From assembly GCA_903970555.1 (NCBI GenBank), contig CAJCJD010000074.1, positions 1 to 33,484 on the forward strand: a DNA stretch of 33,484 nt. Direction: 5' to 3'. The notes under the pieces are model-generated. The model was not told where the DNA came from and made no database searches. It saw only the letters and a program-made list of their open reading frames with translations. Origin of the DNA: Vulcanimicrobiota bacterium (lineage in GTDB: Bacteria; Pseudomonadota; Gammaproteobacteria; Xanthomonadales; Rhodanobacteraceae). Position numbers and translations under genes: made by a program. Below, in pieces: positions 29,838-33,484 of this stretch. Position 1 is the stretch's first letter. Each line of letters starts with the position of its first letter.

Positions 29838-30610
29838 ACGACCAGCGATGGGATGCAGCGCTGAAAGCAGCACGCGAAGCCGCGGAGGCGGCGGCGGAGG
29901 TGATTCGGCATTACTGGCGTCGAGGCGTCGAGGTCGAAATCAAATCCGATGCCACGCCGGTGACGATCGCCGATCGCGAAGCAGAGCAAGCCATTCGCGC
30001 GGTGCTTGCACCTGCATTGCCCGGTGCGGCGATTTATGGCGAGGAATTCGGCCTGGATGGCGATCGCGACGGCTTGCTCTGGCTGGTCGATCCGCTGGAT
30101 GGCACCAAGAGTTTCGTGCGGCGCACGCCGTTCTTTTCGACGCAGATCGCACTGATGCATCGCGGCGAGTTGGTGCTTGGCGTATCGAGCGCGCCGATTT
30201 ACGGCGAAACGATGTGGGCCAGCGCCGGCGGCGGCACGTGGTTCAACGGTGAACGCGTGCATGTGGCGCAAACATCGGACATGGCGCAAGCCTCCATTTC
30301 CACGGGCAACATCAAAACGCTCACCACCGATGCGCGCTGGCAATCCCTCGGCGCCATGATCCGCGATAGCAATCGGATACGTGGCTACGGCGATTTCTGC
30401 CACTACCATCTGCTCGCACGCGGCGGCCTGGACCTGGTGATCGAGTCGGACGTAAATATCCTCGATATCGCCGCCTTGGCGGTGATCGTGCGCGAGGCTG
30501 GCGGCACATTCACCGACCTGGAAGGCAAGCCGCTCACGCTGGAGACCCGCAGCGTGCTGGCAGGCACCCCGGCGATCCACGCGCAAGCGTTGCAGCGGCT
30601 GGCTTTATGA
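29834..30610 (+). CDS. Inositol monophosphatase family phosphatase (probable histidinol-phosphatase, HisN type)
   Basis: The protein has 258 residues with the metal-binding motifs of Mg-dependent IMPase-fold enzymes: GEEFG near residue 71, LVDPLDGTKSF (residues about 86-96), and the C-terminal DVNILDIAALAVIVREAGG. The GTKSF and TPFFSTQIALM segments resemble bacterial HisN-type histidinol-phosphatases more than SuhB, but substrate cannot be fixed from sequence alone. The start ATG overlaps the gspN stop and has AGGAAA upstream. It stands two genes before cysQ, a second member of the superfamily. Confidence 0.85.
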   Translation: MNDQRWDAALKAAREAAEAAAEVIRHYWRRGVEVEIKSDATPVTIADREAEQAIRAVLAPALPGAAIYGEEFGLDGDRDGLLWLVDPLDGTKSFVRRTPFFSTQIALMHRGELVLGVSSAPIYGETMWASAGGGTWFNGERVHVAQTSDMAQASISTGNIKTLTTDARWQSLGAMIRDSNRIRGYGDFCHYHLLARGGLDLVIESDVNILDIAALAVIVREAGGTFTDLEGKPLTLETRSVLAGTPAIHAQALQRLAL

Positions 30611-30648
30611 CCCGCCGGGCACCGAGCGACACGGGTTACAATGACCGG

Positions 30649-31206
30649 ATGCCACGCTATCCCATCATCCATGCGACACGCGACTCGGACGCCAGCAGCT
30701 TTCTGCGAGCGGAACAGGTGGATCTCGAGTTCTCCAACGGCGAGCACCGAACGTACGAACGCCTCAAGGGCAGCGGCCTGGGCGCGGTGATCATCGTGCC
30801 GATGCTTGACGACGAAACCGTGCTGCTGGTGCGCGAATACGGTGTGGGCGTGGAGCGTTACGAACTGGGTTTGCCCAAGGGGCGCCTCGACCGCGACGAA
30901 ACCGTGGAGCAGGGCGCCAACCGCGAGTTGAAGGAAGAGGTGGGCTACGGCGCGCATAAGCTCAAGATCCTGCACAACCTGTCGCTGTCGCCGTCCTACA
31001 TGACGCATATGGCGCACGTGGTATTGGCGCAGGATCTCTACCCCGAGCGCCTGATCGGCGATGAGCCCGAACCGCTCGACGTCGTGCCGTGGAAAATGGC
31101 CGATCTGCACACCCTGGTCTCGCGTGACGATGTCACCGAAGGCCGCTCCATCGCCGCGCTGTTCATGGCGCGCGAATATCTTGCCGGACGCCTGCAACGA
31201 ACATGA
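30649..31206 (+). CDS. nudE: ADP compounds hydrolase NudE
   Basis: NudE is a Nudix enzyme that hydrolyses ADP-ribose, Ap3A and NADH. The 185-residue protein closely follows the E. coli NudE pattern: VDLEFSNGEHRTYERL, VREYGVGVERYELGLPKGRL, the Nudix helix GRLDRDETVEQGANRELKEE with REL and EE in place, LSLSPSYMTHMAHVVLAQDL, and DEPEPLDVVPW. The start at 30649 (MPRYPII) is preferred. An upstream ATG at 30607 would overlap the previous stop as ATGA and adds 14 residues, so it cannot be excluded. The stop overlaps the cysQ start by 4 nt. Confidence 0.94.
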   Translation: MPRYPIIHATRDSDASSFLRAEQVDLEFSNGEHRTYERLKGSGLGAVIIVPMLDDETVLLVREYGVGVERYELGLPKGRLDRDETVEQGANRELKEEVGYGAHKLKILHNLSLSPSYMTHMAHVVLAQDLYPERLIGDEPEPLDVVPWKMADLHTLVSRDDVTEGRSIAALFMAREYLAGRLQRT

Positions 31207-32024
31207 GTAACGCCCCCGATCACCCCTTGTTGCTGGAGATCGGCGCACTGGCGCGCCGCGCTGGCGAAGCGATCATGGCCGTTTATCGCGAGGACTTCGA
31301 CGTCGAGCTCAAGGACGATCATTCACCGCTCACCGCGGCCGATCTCGCCGCACAGCAAGTCATTGTCGCAGGGCTCGCAGAACTCGACCCGGTATGGCCC
31401 GTTTTGTCGGAAGAGGCGAAGAATTCCCCGTGGGAAGATCGTCGCCACTGGTCGCGCTATTGGCTGGTTGATCCGCTCGATGGCACGCGCGAATTCGTCA
31501 AGCGCAATGGCGAGTTCACCGTCAACATCGCCTTGATCGAGAATGGCGAGACGGTGATAGGCGTGGTGCTGACGCCAGTTACCGGCGACCTGTTCGTCGC
31601 TGCACGCGGGCATGGTGCATGGTGGCAAGTGCAGGCGGAGGCCGATTGGGAGCGCATCTTCACTCGCGAGCTGGCCAATCCGCCCGTTGCAGCCGGTAGC
31701 CGCTCGCATGGCGGCTCGGAGGAAGCGGTGATGCGTCGCCTGCTCGGCGAGGAATACCAACTGCATCCCCTCGGTTCCTCGCTGAAGTTCTGTTTGATTG
31801 CACGCGGCGCGGCGGACGTCTATCTGCGTCGCGGCCCAACCTGCGAATGGGATACCGGCGCCGCCCAATGCGTGTTGGAAGAAGCCGGCGGCGCGGTGCT
31901 CGATCTCGCCGGGCAGCCTTTGCGCTACAACCGTGGCGAGTCGCTGCTCAACCCCGAATTCCTGGCCATCGGCGATGCTGGCATCGATTGGGCCGCACGC
32001 ATGCGTGAAGCCGGTCTGCCATGA
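31203..32024 (+). CDS. cysQ: 3'(2'),5'-bisphosphate nucleotidase CysQ
   Basis: CysQ removes the 3' phosphate of PAP, a by-product of sulfate assimilation that inhibits exoribonucleases. The 273-residue IMPase-fold enzyme has DHSPLTAADLAAQ (residues about 39-51), LSEEAKNSPW, WLVDPLDGTREFVKRNGEFT, the HPLGSSLKFCLIARGAADVY region, and CEWDTGAAQCVLEEAGG. The DGTREF form is typical of CysQ. It is coupled to nudE upstream and mazG downstream by ATGA overlaps. Confidence 0.95.
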   Translation: MSNAPDHPLLLEIGALARRAGEAIMAVYREDFDVELKDDHSPLTAADLAAQQVIVAGLAELDPVWPVLSEEAKNSPWEDRRHWSRYWLVDPLDGTREFVKRNGEFTVNIALIENGETVIGVVLTPVTGDLFVAARGHGAWWQVQAEADWERIFTRELANPPVAAGSRSHGGSEEAVMRRLLGEEYQLHPLGSSLKFCLIARGAADVYLRRGPTCEWDTGAAQCVLEEAGGAVLDLAGQPLRYNRGESLLNPEFLAIGDAGIDWAARMREAGLP

Positions 32025-32833
32025 CGGAAGCAACGCGCGACGGCCTCACCGATCTGCTTGCGATCATGGCGCGCTTGCGCGATCCAGAGCGCGGTTGTCC
32101 GTGGGACGTGAAGCAGGATTTCAGCACTATCGCGCCCTACACCATCGAGGAAGCCTACGAGGTTGCCGACGCCATCGACCGCCGCGATTGGCATGACCTG
32201 CGCGATGAACTGGGCGATCTGCTGCTGCAAGTGGTCTTCCACGCGCAAATGGCGCAGGAGCAGGGGCTATTCGAATTTAACGACGTGGCGCGAGCCATCA
32301 GCGACAAGATGCGCCGCCGCCACCCGCACGTCTTCGGCGATGTCATCTATGCCGATCTGGACGAGCAGAAGCAGGCCTGGGAGACCATCAAGGCCAGCGA
32401 GCGCGCCGCCAAAGGCGATGCCCACGATGACAGCGTGCTGGCCGGCGTGTCGCGCGGCCAGCCGGAATGGCAGCGCGCGCTGAAACTGCAGCAGCGAGCG
32501 GCCACCATTGGTTTTGACTGGCCCGATCACCGTCCGGTGATCGACAAACTGCACGAAGAATTGGCCGAAGTGCATGCCGAATTCGAGGCTGGCGCCGACC
32601 CAGGCCGGCTGGAAGACGAAATTGGCGATGTGCTGTTTGTGGCGGTGAACCTGGCACGCCATGCGGGAGTGGATTTCGCCCGGGCGCTGAAGCATGCCAA
32701 TGCAAAGTTCGAACGGCGCTTTCGCCGGATGGAGCAATTCGCCGCTGCCGAGGGGCAGCCGCTGTCGGCATCGGATCTTGCCGGGCAGGAGGCGCTTTGG
32801 CAGCGGGCGAAGGCCGAGGAACGCAAATCCTGA
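32021..32833 (+). CDS. mazG: Nucleoside triphosphate pyrophosphohydrolase MazG
   Basis: MazG hydrolyses (d)NTPs to monophosphates and in E. coli also lowers (p)ppGpp. The 270-residue all-alpha protein has the tandem MazG domains. The first has RLRDPERGCPWDVKQDF, TIEEAYEVADAI and LRDELGDLLLQVVFH; the second has KLHEELAEVHAEFE and EDEIGDVLFVAVNLARH with its Glu/Asp metal ligands. The ATG overlaps the cysQ stop (ATGA). A terminator-like hairpin follows. Confidence 0.96.
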   Translation: MTEATRDGLTDLLAIMARLRDPERGCPWDVKQDFSTIAPYTIEEAYEVADAIDRRDWHDLRDELGDLLLQVVFHAQMAQEQGLFEFNDVARAISDKMRRRHPHVFGDVIYADLDEQKQAWETIKASERAAKGDAHDDSVLAGVSRGQPEWQRALKLQQRAATIGFDWPDHRPVIDKLHEELAEVHAEFEAGADPGRLEDEIGDVLFVAVNLARHAGVDFARALKHANAKFERRFRRMEQFAAAEGQPLSASDLAGQEALWQRAKAEERKS

Positions 32834-32840
32834 GCGGCCG

Positions 32841-32858
32841 GCCCCGATTTGGGGCTTT
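32841..32858 (+). terminator. Candidate terminator after mazG
   Basis: GCCCC (32841-32845), loop GATTT, GGGGC (32851-32855), then TTTCT form a short intrinsic-terminator-like hairpin 7 nt after the mazG stop. The T run is short, so efficiency is uncertain. Another small hairpin, CAACC (32897-32901) with GGTTG (32908-32912), lies in the same 118-bp gap before the next gene. Confidence 0.6.
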
Positions 32859-32951
32859 CTGCACAGGTCCGCGCTCTGAAGATCGAGGCAGGAGTTCAAC
32901 CTTTTTCGGTTGCCCAGCATCTCAGCAACGTACACCGACTGGAGATTCTGC

Positions 32952-33484
32952 ATGCGTCGCACCCTCGTCATTCTCGCCCTTTTGTTGATCCCCCTAACCG
33001 CTGCGGCGGACGAATGCCGTTATTCGGCGCCACGAAGCCTGCATGAGGACCTATCCGGTGTGCGTGGTGTGCAGATCGAGCTGCACAGTCACGACATGCA
33101 CCTGGTCGGCAACGGCAGTTCCGGGGCGCTCGACCTCAATGGCCGCGCCTGCGCTTCCTCGGAGTCGGCGCTAAACAACCTGCAAGTGACCTCGCACCGC
33201 GAGGGCGATCAACTGATCATCGACGTCGGCAGCGAGCACTCCTTCAATATCGGCGTGTTCGGTGTGTCCTACGCCTACCTCGACCTGCAGGTACAGCTTC
33301 CGGCGAACATGCCGGTGACGCTCACCGGCGGTTCGGGCGATGCGTACATCAGCGGCCTGACGCAGTTGGATGCGCAGACTGGCTCGGGCGATCTGCACAT
33401 TGCGCGTATTGCTGGTGCAGTCAGCGTGACCGCCGGCTCTGGCGACATAGAGCTCTCCGACATCGGCAGCTTGCACGCCGGCTC
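32952..33484 (+). CDS. Exported DUF4097-like beta-helical protein, 5' part (runs off the window)
   Basis: The first 177 codons are visible. Residues 1-19 are a signal peptide (MRRTLVILALLLIPLTAAA). The mature protein has repeated strand-turn units, GGSGDAYISGLTQLDA, TGSGDLHIARIAGAV and AGSGDIELSDIGS, typical of DUF4097 and related putative adhesin beta-solenoids. GGAG lies 7 nt before the ATG. The C-terminus is missing, so total length is unknown. The function of the family is not established. Confidence 0.8.
   Translation, partial: MRRTLVILALLLIPLTAAADECRYSAPRSLHEDLSGVRGVQIELHSHDMHLVGNGSSGALDLNGRACASSESALNNLQVTSHREGDQLIIDVGSEHSFNIGVFGVSYAYLDLQVQLPANMPVTLTGGSGDAYISGLTQLDAQTGSGDLHIARIAGAVSVTAGSGDIELSDIGSLHAG

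Overview
The window looks like chromosomal core DNA of a GC-rich gammaproteobacterium of the order Xanthomonadales, most likely family Rhodanobacteraceae (Dyella, Luteibacter or Rhodanobacter type). This rests on the pilT-pilU pair beside proC-yggT, a gshB-tonB pair divergent from pilG-pilH-pilI-pilJ-chpA, and an AlgH/YqgE-RuvX-PyrB operon. The placement is inference from gene order and protein character; no rRNA or marker gene is present. Nearly all the window is coding. I see no IS element, phage gene, CRISPR array or tRNA.

Layout. 1-727 (-): 5' part of a J-domain co-chaperone. 877-2759 (+): pdxH, yjbQ and a BtuF-like binding protein without a signal peptide. 2777-4754 (-): proC, yggT and a secreted protein of unknown function. 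5049-7307 (+): the type IV pilus retraction ATPases pilT and pilU, closed by a strong bidirectional terminator. 7383-9155 (-): a 590-residue lipoprotein of unknown function. 9237-11204 (-): yqgE-ruvX-pyrB. 11367-11960 (+): an exported histidine phosphatase. 12031-13856 (-): gshB and tonB. 14260-26322 (+): the Chp (Pil-Chp) chemosensory operon pilG, pilH, pilI, pilJ, chpA, a CheB-like gene and a chpC-like CheW gene. 26355-27089 (-): rsmE. 27268-27588 (+): a small exported protein. 27620-28987 (-): bioA. 29055-32833 (+): a tightly coupled operon gspN, an IMPase-family phosphatase, nudE, cysQ and mazG. 32952 to the end (+): the start of an exported DUF4097-like protein.

How it fits together. The Chp system controls twitching motility: PilJ senses, PilI couples, the hybrid kinase ChpA passes phosphate to PilG and PilH, and the output acts on the pilus motors, two of which (PilT and PilU) lie 7 kb upstream. 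No PilK/CheR methyltransferase gene is present in the operon. The CheB-like protein has Ala where the catalytic Ser should be and Asn where a receiver Asp would be, so methylation-based adaptation appears to be lost or supplied from elsewhere.

The most striking non-coding signal is a 269-nt element (25564-25832) between the CheB-like gene and chpC. It begins inside the last codons of the CheB-like gene and ends 2 nt before the chpC Shine-Dalgarno sequence. It can be drawn as a neat three-way junction: a 32-bp closing helix, a 98-nt long hairpin and a third arm closed by 12 bp. Nine transition-type departures from Watson-Crick pairing inside its main helices are all G-U pairs in the transcribed sense, which points to a selected RNA structure rather than a passive DNA inverted repeat.
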